From the NCBI GenBank assembly GCA_904419955.1, contig CAJFTO010000008.1, positions 23,325 to 87,324 on the forward strand: DNA of 64,000 nucleotides, read 5' to 3'. The notes under the pieces were generated by a model that ran no database searches, was not told where the DNA came from, and worked only from the letters and a program-made list of their open reading frames with translations. This document shows, in pieces, positions 35,903 to 45,790 of this stretch (position 1 is the first letter of the stretch; each line of letters opens with the position of its first letter). Origin of the DNA: Candidatus Roslinia caecavium. Its GTDB lineage: Bacteria > Bacillota > Clostridia > Monoglobales > Monoglobaceae. The position numbers and the translations under genes are program-made.

Positions 35903-38671
35903 ATGGGTTTAAAAAGTATGATAGAAAAGGTTATCGGGACCTACAGCGACAGGGAGCTTAAAAAGATATATCCCATCGCAGACTCGGTCATGGCGCTCGA
36001 GTCCGAGATGGCGGCCAAATCTAACTCCGAATTAAAGGCTATGACCGGCAAGTTCAAGGAGCGCCTTAAAAACGGCGAGACTTTGGACGATATTCTTCCC
36101 GAGGCGTTTGCGGTCTGCCGCGAGGCTTCGTGGCGCGTTCTCGGAATGAAGCATTTTAGAGTCCAGGTAATAGGCGGCATCGTGCTGCATCAGGGCAGGA
36201 TCGCCGAGATGAAAACAGGTGAAGGTAAGACGCTGGTGGCTACGCTGCCCGCGTATTTGAACGCGCTCACCGGCAAGGGCGTGCATATAGTTACGGTCAA
36301 CGACTATCTTGCAAAGCGCGACAGCGAATGGATGGGTAAGCTATATAACTTCTTGGGTCTCAGCGTCGGACTTATTATCCACGAAAAGGACAACGCCGCG
36401 AGAAAAGAAGCGTATAACGCCGATATAACATACGGTACCAATAACGAGATGGGCTTCGACTATCTGCGCGACAACATGGTAATATATAAGGAAAACAAGG
36501 TCCAGAGAGGACATAACTACGCGATAGTCGACGAGGTCGACAGTATCTTGATAGACGAGGCGAGAACGCCGCTTATCATTTCGGGTAAGGGCGATAAATC
36601 GACCGACCTCTACGAGCAGGCAGACCGGTTCGCCAAGACCTTGAGCTTTAAGAAAGTCGTCGAGACCGATTCTAAGGTGGAGGTCGAGGACGAAGAGGAA
36701 TTCGACAACTACGACTATATCGTAGACGAGAAGGCCAAGACCGCTATGCTCACGCCGCGCGGCGTTAAAAAGGCCGAGGAAGCGTTCCATATAGACAACC
36801 TCACGGATCCCGCCAACATGACTTTGTCGCATCACATAAATCAGGCGATAAAGGCGATAGGCGTTATGAAGAGGGATAAGGACTACGTTGTAAAAGACGG
36901 CGAAGTTATCATAGTAGACGAGTTTACCGGACGTATGATGTTCGGCAGACGTTATAACGACGGACTTCATCAGGCGATAGAGGCCAAGGAAGGCGTTAAG
37001 GTCGAGCACGAGAGCAAGACGCTCGCGACCATAACTTTCCAGAATTACTTCAGACTCTACGGAAAATTGTCGGGTATGACCGGTACCGCGCAGACTGAGG
37101 AGGACGAGTTCCAGGAGATCTATAAGCTGGACGTTATAGTAATACCGACGAATAAGCCGATGATCAGGATCGACGAGCCGGACAGCATATATAAGACCGA
37201 AGACGCTAAGTTCCGCGCCGTGATAGAGGCGACGAAAGAGGCTCACGAAAAAGGTCAGCCGGTGCTTATCGGCACGGTGTCGATAGAAAAATCCGAAAAA
37301 CTCAGCAAAATGCTCAGAAAGTGCGGCATCAAGCACAATGTGCTCAACGCTAAGTTCCATGATAAAGAGGCAGAGATAGTAGCGCAGGCGGGTAAAAAGG
37401 GCGCGGTCACGATCGCGACGAACATGGCCGGCCGCGGTACCGATATCGTGCTTGGCGGTAACGCCGAGTTTATGGCGAGACACGAGATGGAGAAGATGGG
37501 TTATACGGACGAACTGATCGTTCAGGCCACGGGCTTTGCCGAGACCGACGACGAGGAGATAATCGAGGCGAGAAAGACCTTCTCCGAGCTCAACGAAAAA
37601 TTCAAAAAAGAGATCGAGCCGGAGCAGAAGGAAGTGCTGGCCGCCGGAGGTCTTAACATAATGGGCACCGAGCGTCACGAGAGCAGACGTATAGACAACC
37701 AGCTCCGAGGCCGCGCGGGACGTCAGGGCGACGTAGGTAAGTCCAAGTTCTACCTGTCCTTGGAGGACGACTTGATGCGTCTGTTCGCGCCCGAGCGTAT
37801 AAATAAGGTGATGAACACGTTCGGACTTGAGGAGGACGAGGCGATCGAGAGCAAGATGCTCTCCAACGCTATCGAGACCGCTCAGGAGAGAGTAGAGAGC
37901 AAGAACTTCGATATCAGAAAACACGTCCTCCAGTTCGACGACGTTAACAACCAGCAGAGAGAGATGATATATAAGCAGCGCGACCAGGTGCTCGACGGAG
38001 ACGATATGCGTTCGTATATCATGAACATGCTGAAAGACGCGATTGCCGCGGTGATCAATTTATATGTCGGAGATAAATCCCTGCCCGAGGAATGGGACTG
38101 GGACGGAATGAAGGAGCATTTCGAGACTTTGCTCGGAGAGATGCCCGAGGGATTCATGGAGTTTACCGACGTCGAGATCGATAAGATGACGAAAGAGCGT
38201 CTTGCGGAATATATATTCGAGGACGCGGAGAAGAAGTATCAGACGAAAGAAGCTGATTTCGGCGAAAATATGCGCGAGATCGAGCGCGTGATCCTGCTCA
38301 GAGTTGTAGACCAGAAGTGGATGGATCACATCGACAACATGGAACAGCTCAGACAGGGTATCAACCTCAGAGCCTACGGTCAGCACGATCCGGTTGTTGA
38401 ATACAAGTTCGAGGCTATGGATATGTTTGAGGAGATGATAGCGAGTATTAAAGAGGATACCGTTAAGCATCTGTTCCACGTAATACCTCAGTCTAAGATA
38501 GAGAGACAGCAGGTAGCGAAGCCGATGGCGGAGAACCTTGGCGGCGACGGCACGGTCAAGAAAAAGCCGTCGAGAAGAGTCGTTAAGATAGGCAGAAACG
38601 ATCCCTGTCCGTGCGGCTCGGGTAAAAAGTATAAAAACTGCTGCCTTGAAAAGGATCAGCAGAACGCGTAG
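35903..38671 (+). CDS. secA: Preprotein translocase ATPase SecA
   Basis: Motor of the SecYEG export channel. Walker A MKTGEGKT starts at residue 103, the DEAD-like box is [16 protein letters not shown], and [13 protein letters not shown] and [11 protein letters not shown] belong to the second RecA-like domain. The C-terminus carries a zinc-binding SEC-C tail ([16 protein letters not shown]). At 922 residues the length is normal, slightly extended by an acidic insert after [17 protein letters not shown]. The ATG at 35903 after GGAGGT is preferred over an in-frame ATG at 35879. Confidence 0.97.
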   Translation: MGLKSMIEKVIGTYSDRELKKIYPIADSVMALESEMAAKSNSELKAMTGKFKERLKNGETLDDILPEAFAVCREASWRVLGMKHFRVQVIGGIVLHQGRIAEMKTGEGKTLVATLPAYLNALTGKGVHIVTVNDYLAKRDSEWMGKLYNFLGLSVGLIIHEKDNAARKEAYNADITYGTNNEMGFDYLRDNMVIYKENKVQRGHNYAIVDEVDSILIDEARTPLIISGKGDKSTDLYEQADRFAKTLSFKKVVETDSKVEVEDEEEFDNYDYIVDEKAKTAMLTPRGVKKAEEAFHIDNLTDPANMTLSHHINQAIKAIGVMKRDKDYVVKDGEVIIVDEFTGRMMFGRRYNDGLHQAIEAKEGVKVEHESKTLATITFQNYFRLYGKLSGMTGTAQTEEDEFQEIYKLDVIVIPTNKPMIRIDEPDSIYKTEDAKFRAVIEATKEAHEKGQPVLIGTVSIEKSEKLSKMLRKCGIKHNVLNAKFHDKEAEIVAQAGKKGAVTIATNMAGRGTDIVLGGNAEFMARHEMEKMGYTDELIVQATGFAETDDEEIIEARKTFSELNEKFKKEIEPEQKEVLAAGGLNIMGTERHESRRIDNQLRGRAGRQGDVGKSKFYLSLEDDLMRLFAPERINKVMNTFGLEEDEAIESKMLSNAIETAQERVESKNFDIRKHVLQFDDVNNQQREMIYKQRDQVLDGDDMRSYIMNMLKDAIAAVINLYVGDKSLPEEWDWDGMKEHFETLLGEMPEGFMEFTDVEIDKMTKERLAEYIFEDAEKKYQTKEADFGENMREIERVILLRVVDQKWMDHIDNMEQLRQGINLRAYGQHDPVVEYKFEAMDMFEEMIASIKEDTVKHLFHVIPQSKIERQQVAKPMAENLGGDGTVKKKPSRRVVKIGRNDPCPCGSGKKYKNCCLEKDQQNA

Positions 38672-38704
38672 CGGTTTTGCGCGTACTATATAGTAATTTG
38701 TCTG

Positions 38705-38735
38705 CACAGGCCGGTTATGCGCGGCCTGTGTAGTT
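38705..38735 (+). terminator. Hairpin after secA, possible terminator
   Basis: CACAGGCCG (38705-38713) pairs perfectly with CGGCCTGTG (38722-38730). The following TAGTTTGG is a poor U-tract, so termination may be partial. Confidence 0.45.
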
Positions 38736-38774
38736 TGGTTTAATAAAAAAATATTTATGAATGGAAGTGATAAC

Positions 38775-39888
38775 GTGATAGCTTTTGACGAGTATAAGCT
38801 CGGCTTGGAGGGCATGAAAAAAGATATTACAGAACTGAGGGATTCACTTTAACTTAGCTCAAGTCGAGAAAGAGCTAAAAGAGCTTGAAGAAAAAACGAT
38901 GCAGCCCGATTTCTATAACGATATGGAGAGCGCGGGAAAGATACTGCAAAAAATAAAAGGGCTCAAGGACAAGAGAGACAGATTCAATGCGCTCGTGACG
39001 ACTCACGAGGATTTGACCACTTTGGTCGCCCTGGCGATCGAGGAGGAGGACGAGAGCGTGCTGGACGAGGTCAAGCAGGGGTATAAAGAACTGTCGGAGA
39101 ACCTTGAAAATATGAAGCTCGAGACGCTGCTCTCAGGCAAGTACGACGCAAACAACGCGATCGTCACGCTACACGCGGGCGCCGGCGGCACAGAGGCGCA
39201 GGACTGGTGCCAGATGCTGTTTAGGATGTACACGATGTGGGCGGAGCGCAGAGGGTTCAAGCACGAGGTTATCGATTTCTTAGACGGCGAGGAAGCCGGG
39301 ATAAAGAGCATCACCTTTATGATAGAGGGACTTAACGCCTACGGATATTTAAAGTCGGAGAAGGGCGTTCACAGGCTTGTCAGGATATCGCCGTTCGATT
39401 CGGCGGCGCGGCGGCATACGTCCTTTGCGTCCTGCGAGGTCATGCCCGAGATAGACGATACTATCGACGTGGAGATAAACCCGGAGGACCTGAAGATCGA
39501 CACCTACAGGGCGAGCGGCGCGGGCGGTCAGCATATCAACAAGACCGAGTCGGCGATAAGGATCACGCATATCCCGACCGGGGTGGTGGTGACCTGCCAG
39601 AACGAGCGCAGTCAGCACAAGAATAAGGATATGGCGATGAAGATGCTAAAGTCGAAGCTGATAGAGATAGCGGAGCGGGAGCAGAAAGAGAAGATCGAGG
39701 ACTTAAAGGGCGTTCAGACCGAAATTGGCTGGGGAAACCAGATAAGGTCGTACGTGTTCCAGCCTTACAGAATGGTCAAGGATCACAGAACCAACTACGA
39801 GACCGGTAATGTAGACGCGGTGATGGACGGCGGTTTGGACGGCTTTATCAACGCTTATTTGATAGCGAAATCGAGGGGCGAATTATAG
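38775..39888 (+). CDS. prfB: Peptide chain release factor 2, expressed through a +1 programmed frameshift
   Basis: Class I release factor for UGA and UAA. The SPF tripeptide (ISPFDSAARRHTSF) identifies RF2, and [15 protein letters not shown] holds the catalytic GGQ. The reading frame opens at GTG 38775 after GGAAG and runs 25 codons to CTT followed by TAA at 38850-38852. A +1 shift on CTT.TAA.C then enters the main frame at 38851 (LNLAQVEKELKELEEK) and continues to the stop at 39888, giving about 370 residues. An upstream AGGGA two codons before CTT matches the stimulatory Shine-Dalgarno-like element. The usual in-frame stop is TGA, so this TAA version is less common. prfA follows. Confidence 0.9.
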
Positions 39889-39972
39889 CGGCGGGAGCGG
39901 CGGATTTTCGCCGAACCGGCTTGATTTGCTTTTGCTTAGAAAATATATCGATCAGAAATGGAGAGGTCATAG

Positions 39973-41043
39973 ATGTTTGAAAAATTATCATTTTTGGAAG
40001 AGCAGTTTGAAGAATTATCGAGAAAAATAAGCGACCCCGAAGTTATCGCCGACCAGGAGACATGGCGCAAGCTCTGTAAGGAACACTCCGACATGACGCC
40101 TATAGTTGAAAAGTACAGAGAGTATAAGAAGAATAAGCAGACCATCGACGAGGCGAAAGAGATGATGGACGATCCCGAGACCGACAGGGAATTTAAGGAG
40201 ATGCTGGTCGAGGAGACCAAGGAAGCCAAGGAGAACATCGCCAGGATCGAAGAAGAGCTTAAGATATTATTGCTTCCCAAAGACCCCAACGACGACAAGA
40301 ACGTTATGGTCGAGATAAGAGGCGGCGCGGGCGGCGACGAGGCGGCGCTGTTCGCCGGAGACCTGTTCAGAATGTACAGTATGTACGCGGACAGTAAGGG
40401 CTGGAAGACCGAGGTCCTTAACCTGAATGAGATAGGCATAGGCGGGATAAAAGAGGTCACGTTTATGATAAACGGCGAGGGCGCCTACAGCAGGCTCAAG
40501 TTCGAGAGCGGCGTTCACAGAGTACAGCGCGTGCCGGAGACCGAGTCGAGCGGCAGGATACACACGTCTACCGTAACGGTCGCGGTATTGCCCGAGGTGG
40601 ACGAGGTGGAAGTTGAGATAAATCCGGACGATCTGGAAATAGACACCTACCGTTCAAGCGGCGCGGGCGGTCAGCACATCAACAAGACCGAGTCGGCTAT
40701 AAGAATAACCCATAAGCCGACCGGGATGGTCGTCACCTGTCAGGACGAGCGCAGCCAGCACAAGAACCGCGAAGCGGCTATGAGGATGCTCCGTTCGAGA
40801 CTGTACGACAAAATGGAACAGGAGAGAAACGCGGCCATAGCTGCGGATCGAAAGAGCCAGGTCGGCACCGGCGACCGAAGCGAGAGGATCAGGACCTACA
40901 ACTTCCCTCAGGGCAGAGTGACCGATCACAGGATCGGGCTTACGCTGTATAAGCTCGACCAGTTCATGAACGGGGATCTGGACGAGGTCATCGACGCTTT
41001 GATCACCACCGATCAGAGCGAGAAATTGAAAGCTCAGGATTAG
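39973..41043 (+). CDS. prfA: Peptide chain release factor 1
   Basis: Class I release factor for UAA and UAG. The P-x-T determinant appears as [12 protein letters not shown], and [15 protein letters not shown] contains the catalytic GGQ. At 356 residues the length is normal. GGAGAGG precedes the ATG. It lies directly after prfB, so both class I factors are in one unit. The methyltransferase gene prmC, often found after prfA, is not here; a Sua5 gene follows instead. Confidence 0.96.
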   Translation: MFEKLSFLEEQFEELSRKISDPEVIADQETWRKLCKEHSDMTPIVEKYREYKKNKQTIDEAKEMMDDPETDREFKEMLVEETKEAKENIARIEEELKILLLPKDPNDDKNVMVEIRGGAGGDEAALFAGDLFRMYSMYADSKGWKTEVLNLNEIGIGGIKEVTFMINGEGAYSRLKFESGVHRVQRVPETESSGRIHTSTVTVAVLPEVDEVEVEINPDDLEIDTYRSSGAGGQHINKTESAIRITHKPTGMVVTCQDERSQHKNREAAMRMLRSRLYDKMEQERNAAIAADRKSQVGTGDRSERIRTYNFPQGRVTDHRIGLTLYKLDQFMNGDLDEVIDALITTDQSEKLKAQD

Positions 41044-41061
41044 TAAAAAGGGATGATAAAT

Positions 41062-42648
41062 TTGGAAACTAAAGTTATTATGCCGAAAGATATAGATATT
41101 GCGGCCCGGACGCTAAAAGACGGCGGCCTGGTCGTTTTTCCAACGGAGACGGTATACGGACTTGGGGCGAACGCGCTCGACGCCGAAGCTGTTTCAAAAA
41201 TATTCGAGGCTAAGGGACGTCCGGCGGACAACCCTTTGATCGTTCATATATCGGACTACGAAATGCTGAGCGGTCTGGCTTTGGAAATATCGGATAAGGC
41301 GAAGACTTTAATGGAAAACTTCTGGCCGGGGCCTCTGACAGTGATATTAAAGGCGTCGGATAAGATCCCGCGCGGAGTCACTGCGGGACTGGATACGGTA
41401 GGTATAAGAATGCCGTCGAACGCGGTCGCGCGCGAACTGATAGCAAAGGCTGGCGTACCCGTGGCGGCGCCGAGCGCGAATCTATCGGGAAAACCGAGCC
41501 CAACTACCTTCGAGCACGTATACGAGGATATGAACGGCCGCGTTCCCGTGATAATAAACGGCGGAAACTGCGACGTTGGCGTTGAATCCACGGTCATAGA
41601 TCTGAGCGGGGACGGCGCGATCATATACCGTCCGGGCGGCGTGACCGAGAAACAAATATCCAAGCTGATAGGCGAGGTCAAGACGGTCGCGTCGGTCGGC
41701 AAGGACGAGAAGGTCAAATCTCCCGGACTTAAGTACAAACACTATTCGCCCGACGCGGAGGTCATAGTTTTGAGCGGCAGCGTGGAAGAGGTCGAGGAGT
41801 GCGTTAAATTGGCGTCCAAAGAACGTAAGGTCGGTCTGCTGGCGTTCGATCAGATAGAGGAGGCCGTTTTAAAGGATCTGGATACAGACGTATGCATAAT
41901 TTCGATGGGCGATATGAGAGCCGCCGAAGAAGCGGCGCGGAACCTTTTTAAGGCGCTCAGAGAGATGGACTTAAACGGCGTGGGCATAATATTCGCGCCC
42001 GAGATCCCGGACAGCGGGCTTTGGGCGGCGGTCAGAAACAGGCTCTACCGCGCGGCGGGAGGCAGAGTGATCAAGGCCTCCGAGTATATACGCGAGATGA
42101 ATGAAGAGAACGCCAAACGGGGCGATACGAATACCGAAGCCGAAAAAGCCCCGGAGGCCGAAAAAGCCGCGAAAGCTGAAAAGTCAGTAAATTCCATATT
42201 GTTCGTCTGCACCGGAAACACCTGCAGAAGCCCAATGGCCGAGGGAATACTCAGAGCGATGGCGAAGGGAACCGATTTTAAAACTTCGTCGGCGGGGTTG
42301 TTTGCGGGCGGCGAGCCGGTATCCAAAAACGCGGTCTTGGTCATGAACGAGATAGGGATAGACATATCCGGTCACGTATCGAGACAGCTTACGCGGGATA
42401 TGCTGAAGGAGTTCGACCTGGTATTGACCATGTCTGAGTCGCATAAAAACGCGATCGTCTCCGCTTTCCCCGAATATAAGGATAAGACGTTCACTCTGCC
42501 AGAGTACGCGGGCGAGAGCGGCGGAGAGATACCCGATCCGTTCGGCGGCGATATCGAGACTTACAGAAAATGCAGAGACAGCATCAGAAAATACGTTAAT
42601 ATGGACGTTGCGGCGCTGCATAGAAGAGATCTGGGCGGCGAAGAATGA
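41062..42648 (+). CDS. Sua5-type threonylcarbamoyl-AMP synthase fused to a YwlE-like low-molecular-weight phosphatase
   Basis: The N-terminal YrdC domain (residues ~5-190; VVFPTETVYGLGANA, KGRPADNPLIVHI) makes L-threonylcarbamoyladenylate for tRNA t6A37. A Sua5 C-terminal domain (~200-345) begins after SPGLKYKHYSPDAEV. An Ala/Glu/Lys-rich linker joins it to a phosphatase domain (~376-528) with P-loop CTGNTCRSP (C383 to R389) and acid loop DPFGG. A threonine in the P-loop is a feature of the B. subtilis arginine phosphatase YwlE. Sua5 and YwlE are separate neighbours in Bacillus; here they are one chain. The TTG at 41062 is well spaced from AAGGG; the ATG at 41053 touches this site. It overlaps rimI by four bases. 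Confidence 0.88.
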   Translation: METKVIMPKDIDIAARTLKDGGLVVFPTETVYGLGANALDAEAVSKIFEAKGRPADNPLIVHISDYEMLSGLALEISDKAKTLMENFWPGPLTVILKASDKIPRGVTAGLDTVGIRMPSNAVARELIAKAGVPVAAPSANLSGKPSPTTFEHVYEDMNGRVPVIINGGNCDVGVESTVIDLSGDGAIIYRPGGVTEKQISKLIGEVKTVASVGKDEKVKSPGLKYKHYSPDAEVIVLSGSVEEVEECVKLASKERKVGLLAFDQIEEAVLKDLDTDVCIISMGDMRAAEEAARNLFKALREMDLNGVGIIFAPEIPDSGLWAAVRNRLYRAAGGRVIKASEYIREMNEENAKRGDTNTEAEKAPEAEKAAKAEKSVNSILFVCTGNTCRSPMAEGILRAMAKGTDFKTSSAGLFAGGEPVSKNAVLVMNEIGIDISGHVSRQLTRDMLKEFDLVLTMSESHKNAIVSAFPEYKDKTFTLPEYAGESGGEIPDPFGGDIETYRKCRDSIRKYVNMDVAALHRRDLGGEE

Positions 42649-43094
42649 ATATAAAAATAGACTTATTGACGTCAGACTCCGTTTCGGAAACGTTGGAACT
42701 TGAAAAGCGCTGTTTTGAAAGCGGGGCTTTTAGCAAAGGCATGTTTGTCGGCGGGATAGAGAATACCAATTCGCTTTATCTGACCGCCGCAGAATACGGA
42801 ACCGGTAAGATAATCGCCTATATCGGTTTCTGGACGGCGGCCGACATAGCGGAAATAGATTCAATAGCCGTCTTGCCGGAATACAGGAGACAGGGCGCCG
42901 CTCGGGCGCTGCTCGAGGTCTTAAACGGGATCTGCAAAAAAATGGGTATCGGATATATAAACTTAGAGGTCAGAGAGAGCAACATCGGCGCCGCGCGGCT
43001 GTATGAAAAATGCGGCTACAGGCGCGTGGGCAGGAGAAAGGGCTACTACGAGGACAACGAGGACGCGATACTGTATACTCTCGAGCTCGGCTGA
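42645..43094 (+). CDS. rimI: Ribosomal-protein-alanine N-acetyltransferase, RimI-like GNAT
   Basis: GNAT-fold acetyltransferase. The acetyl-CoA loop region is PEYRRQGAARALLEVL, and LEVRESNIGAARLYEKCGY is typical of RimI. At 149 residues the size matches. RimI acetylates the N-terminus of ribosomal protein S18, and its gene is often next to tsaB/tsaD, as here. The start ATG overlaps the stop of the Sua5-phosphatase gene. Other GNAT substrates cannot be excluded. Confidence 0.88.
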   Translation: MNIKIDLLTSDSVSETLELEKRCFESGAFSKGMFVGGIENTNSLYLTAAEYGTGKIIAYIGFWTAADIAEIDSIAVLPEYRRQGAARALLEVLNGICKKMGIGYINLEVRESNIGAARLYEKCGYRRVGRRKGYYEDNEDAILYTLELG

Positions 43095-43127
43095 GCGAAT
43101 ATATAGAGCATAAAATAGGAGAATAAG

Positions 43128-44150
43128 ATGAAGATACTTGCAATAGAAAGTTCATGCGACGAGACCGCGGCGGCAGTAGTCGAGGACGGTACAAACGTAC
43201 TCTCGAACGTAATAAACACTCAGATAGAGCTGCACAAGCTCTACGGCGGAGTAGTGCCGGAGATAGCGTCAAGGAAGCATATTGAAAATATCAGTCCGGT
43301 AATAGACAAGGCGCTTGAGGACGCGGGCCTCGGCTTCGAGGGTATCGACGCGCTCGCGGTCACATATGGTCCCGGACTGGTCGGGGCGCTGTTGGTGGGC
43401 GTGTCCGAAGCCAAGGCGCTGAGCTTCGCGCTCGGTAAGCCGCTCGTGCCGGTCCATCATATAAAGGGTCACATCTGCGCTAACTACATAGAGGATCCGG
43501 AGTTTAAGCCGCCGTTCGTCTGCCTTGTCGCCTCGGGCGGACACAGCAATATAGTCTACGTCAAGAGCTACACGGAGTACGAGGTCTTAGCTAAGACCAA
43601 CGATGACGCGGCGGGTGAGGCTTTCGATAAGGTGGCGCGCGTTCTGGGACTCGGCTATCCGGGCGGACCCAAGATACAGAAGGCGGCGGAGAGCGGCAGA
43701 GCGGACGCCGTTCGTTTTCCGAGGGTGAATATGGGAAAAAACGGTTTTGATTTCAGTTTCAGCGGGGTCAAGACGGCCGTGTTGAATTATATCCATAACG
43801 CCGAGCAGAGGGGCGAGGAGATAAGCGTCCCGGACGTCGCGGCTTCGTTTCAGGCGGCCGTGGTAGACGTTCTGTCCGATCATCTGATAGGCTGCGCTGC
43901 GATGCGCGGCGCCGAGAAGATAGCGCTCGCCGGAGGAGTCGCGGCTAACCTGCCGCTAAGAGAAGCGGTCGCGGCGAAAGCGAAGGAGAACGGATTTGAG
44001 TTTAACTGCCCGAGGCTCGAACTGTGCACCGACAACGCCGCGATGATCGGCTGCTGCGCGTATTACGAATACCAAGCCGGAAAGCGGGCGAAGCTGGATC
44101 TCAACGCCGTAGCGTCGCTTAGCATGGACGAGCGTCAGCTTAAGGATTAG
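43128..44150 (+). CDS. tsaD: tRNA N6-adenosine threonylcarbamoyltransferase
   Basis: Transfers threonylcarbamoyl from the Sua5/TsaC product to A37 of ANN-decoding tRNAs, with TsaB and TsaE. The N-terminal [15 protein letters not shown], the metal-binding [11 protein letters not shown] and the ASGGHSN and [11 protein letters not shown] segments are diagnostic. At 340 residues it has the normal length. tsaB and tsaE are not in the window, though the first enzyme of the pathway is two genes upstream. Confidence 0.96.
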   Translation: MKILAIESSCDETAAAVVEDGTNVLSNVINTQIELHKLYGGVVPEIASRKHIENISPVIDKALEDAGLGFEGIDALAVTYGPGLVGALLVGVSEAKALSFALGKPLVPVHHIKGHICANYIEDPEFKPPFVCLVASGGHSNIVYVKSYTEYEVLAKTNDDAAGEAFDKVARVLGLGYPGGPKIQKAAESGRADAVRFPRVNMGKNGFDFSFSGVKTAVLNYIHNAEQRGEEISVPDVAASFQAAVVDVLSDHLIGCAAMRGAEKIALAGGVAANLPLREAVAAKAKENGFEFNCPRLELCTDNAAMIGCCAYYEYQAGKRAKLDLNAVASLSMDERQLKD

Positions 44151-44230
44151 AATGAGTTTAGAATGATTTGCGCTTATGGCGGCTGCGGCGGAGAAAGGAT
44201 TCTGAGCCGCGTCGCGAGGAGGGAACGGCT

Positions 44231-45133
44231 ATGTACGAGTTATTTTTTAATTTTGTTATCTATTCGTTTTTGGGCTGGTGCTGCGAGGTCGTATTCGCGG
44301 CGGCGGTCGATGGAAAATTTGTAAACAGGGGCTTTCTGAACGGACCGGTCTGCCCGATCTACGGCTTTGGAGTAACGATCGTCTTTGCGGTTTTAAACCC
44401 CATCAAGGACAACCTGTTTATTTTATTTATAGGTTCGGTGATTCTGACCTCGGCGCTCGAACTCGTCACCGGCTTTATACTTGAGAAATTGTTTCATCAG
44501 AGATGGTGGGATTATACGGATAAAAAGTTTAATATAGGCGGCTATATATGTCTTGAGTTTTCGCTCTTGTGGGGAATAGCGTGCATTATTGTCGTCGACG
44601 TTGTGCAGAGCATGACGATCGATCTTATAAATTTTATCCCGCGCCGCGCCGGCGTAGTCGCGCTCTGGATAATCGGGATACTATTCGTAGCCGATTTGAT
44701 AGTGACGGTAATAGGAATAAATAATCTGAATAGGAGAATGAAGCCTATAGCCGCCGCCGCGTGGAGACTCAACAGATTATCCAATAAAATTGGTGGGAAT
44801 CTGTCCGGAGCGACTATAAAAACGATAAATCACGCTATAGAATTTAAGGAAAAGAACGACAGGCGCTTAGAGCGGCTCGAGAGCAAGATAGACGAGATGA
44901 AGTCGGCGCCGATCTTCGATAAGGACGAGTTTGCGGAAGAACTGCGCAAAAAGAAGGAAGAGCTTAGAGAGAAATATAACGGTATATCCGATATCAAAGG
45001 TCTGACCAAGTTCACCAAACGCCGTTTGGAGAAGGCCTTCCCTAATATAAAAGAGAAGTTCGACAGCTACAGGGCTATGGCGGACGAAGACGAGCCGGAC
45101 GCTCACGGCGGAGAGAAAGACGGTTTGGATTAA
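44231..45133 (+). CDS. Putative ABC-transporter type IV (CmpB-like) membrane protein
   Basis: Four to five membrane helices occupy residues 1-180, with the family pattern FLGWCCEVVFAAAVDGKFVNRGFLNGPVCPIYGFG and SALELVTGFILEKLFHQRWWDY read in pieces, followed by a long charged, coiled-coil-like cytosolic tail (residues ~190-300). The family (Pfam ABC_trans_CmpB) is widespread in Clostridia, and its function is not established; transport is assumed from the name only. The ATG at 44231 follows GAGGAGGG and is chosen over an ATG 63 bases upstream. Confidence 0.7.
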   Translation: MYELFFNFVIYSFLGWCCEVVFAAAVDGKFVNRGFLNGPVCPIYGFGVTIVFAVLNPIKDNLFILFIGSVILTSALELVTGFILEKLFHQRWWDYTDKKFNIGGYICLEFSLLWGIACIIVVDVVQSMTIDLINFIPRRAGVVALWIIGILFVADLIVTVIGINNLNRRMKPIAAAAWRLNRLSNKIGGNLSGATIKTINHAIEFKEKNDRRLERLESKIDEMKSAPIFDKDEFAEELRKKKEELREKYNGISDIKGLTKFTKRRLEKAFPNIKEKFDSYRAMADEDEPDAHGGEKDGLD

Positions 45134-45391
45134 GCTTTTGCATAATCAATTTTTGCTATAATGAATTTTTGCTATATTGAATACAGAATACAAATAGAGG
45201 TTAAAAGCGGCGATGGAGGTTCTCGCAGCGCCAAGCAACGCTGCGACTGTGCTTGCAAAAGTATGCGTAATAAAGCGAGGTTCCAATATCGGCGCGCCTA
45301 ATTGCCAAACGTCTGTTGAACGCGGCGGGTATGATGCGGTTTGGGGGTGTTTGACAAAGCCTTAGAAGAATATTATTGAGGAGTTGATCGT
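45134..45391. other. Hairpin-rich spacer without a recognised gene
   Basis: Contains a tandem 16-base repeat with -10-like TATAAT and TATATT (about 45149-45180), and a perfect 8-bp hairpin TCGCAGCG/CGCTGCGA (45223-45230 with 45239-45246). A 50-codon frame (45213-45365) has only a distant GAGG and no recognisable motif. It could be the leader of the broken gene that follows. Confidence 0.4.
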
Positions 45392-45583
45392 ATGGCGGTT
45401 ATACGCACGCATTTTACTTTGCGTCTCGATCAGGTGAATCCTGCCAAAATTAAAAAGACCGCCGCTTCGTAATCGCGGAGGATGACGAATACGATAGAAT
45501 TTCTGATAAAAAAAGAGATAAAGCGTTATGAAGCCGAAAACGGCGAGATACCCGTGACCGACGACGATATTTATCTCAAATAA
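45392..45583 (+). pseudogene. Ribbon-helix-helix (Arc/CopG-like) regulator interrupted by a stop codon
   Basis: The ATG at 45392 lies eight bases after GAGGAG. It opens with HFTLRLD, the beta strand of ribbon-helix-helix proteins, and reads 26 codons to an in-frame TAA at 45470-45472. The same frame continues as RRMTNTIEFLIKKEIKRYEAE and ends at 45581-45583, giving 63 codons in all, the usual size of such DNA-binding proteins or antitoxins. A single base change would restore it. The ATG at 45482 could restart translation but is adjacent to GGAGG. No toxin gene is next to it. A terminator hairpin follows about 110 bases later. Confidence 0.6.
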
Positions 45584-45790
45584 AAATTCTACGCGATAGT
45601 TACGCGGCTCAAGTTCCGGCGTTATCGTAAAAAATCGGTATGAAACGACGCGCATGCCGTCTCATACCGGAAAATTCTACGTTCTTTTTCATAGACCGCT
45701 CAGAGAAGCGGCTTTTTTTCAGCTTTTTTACCGTCAATAATACGGAGCCAGCGTTAACTCCAAAGAAGCCGCGGCTATATATAAAGCTAA
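45584..45790. other. Spacer between the broken regulator and the convergent FHA gene
   Basis: No supported gene. It carries a + strand terminator at 45696-45719. The short + strand frame across it has no family features. Confidence 0.5.
45696..45719 (+). terminator. Intrinsic terminator, + strand
   Basis: CCGCT (45696-45700) pairs with AGCGG (45707-45711), followed by CTTTTTTT. It would close transcripts coming from the interrupted regulator, facing the convergent FHA gene. Confidence 0.6.

Noticed and set aside
36341..37924. A 527-codon frame antisense to secA
   Set aside because: It mirrors the secA codon pattern, has no Shine-Dalgarno and no recognisable domain; secA on the + strand is certain.
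38899..39888. prfB as a shorter gene starting at the internal ATG 38899
   Set aside because: The upstream 25 codons, the CTT-TAA-C site, the upstream AGGGA and the continuing RF2-like sequence fit a frameshifted full-length RF2 better.
45213..45365. A 50-codon frame before the broken regulator
   Set aside because: Only a distant GAGG upstream and no recognisable similarity; kept as part of an unexplained spacer.
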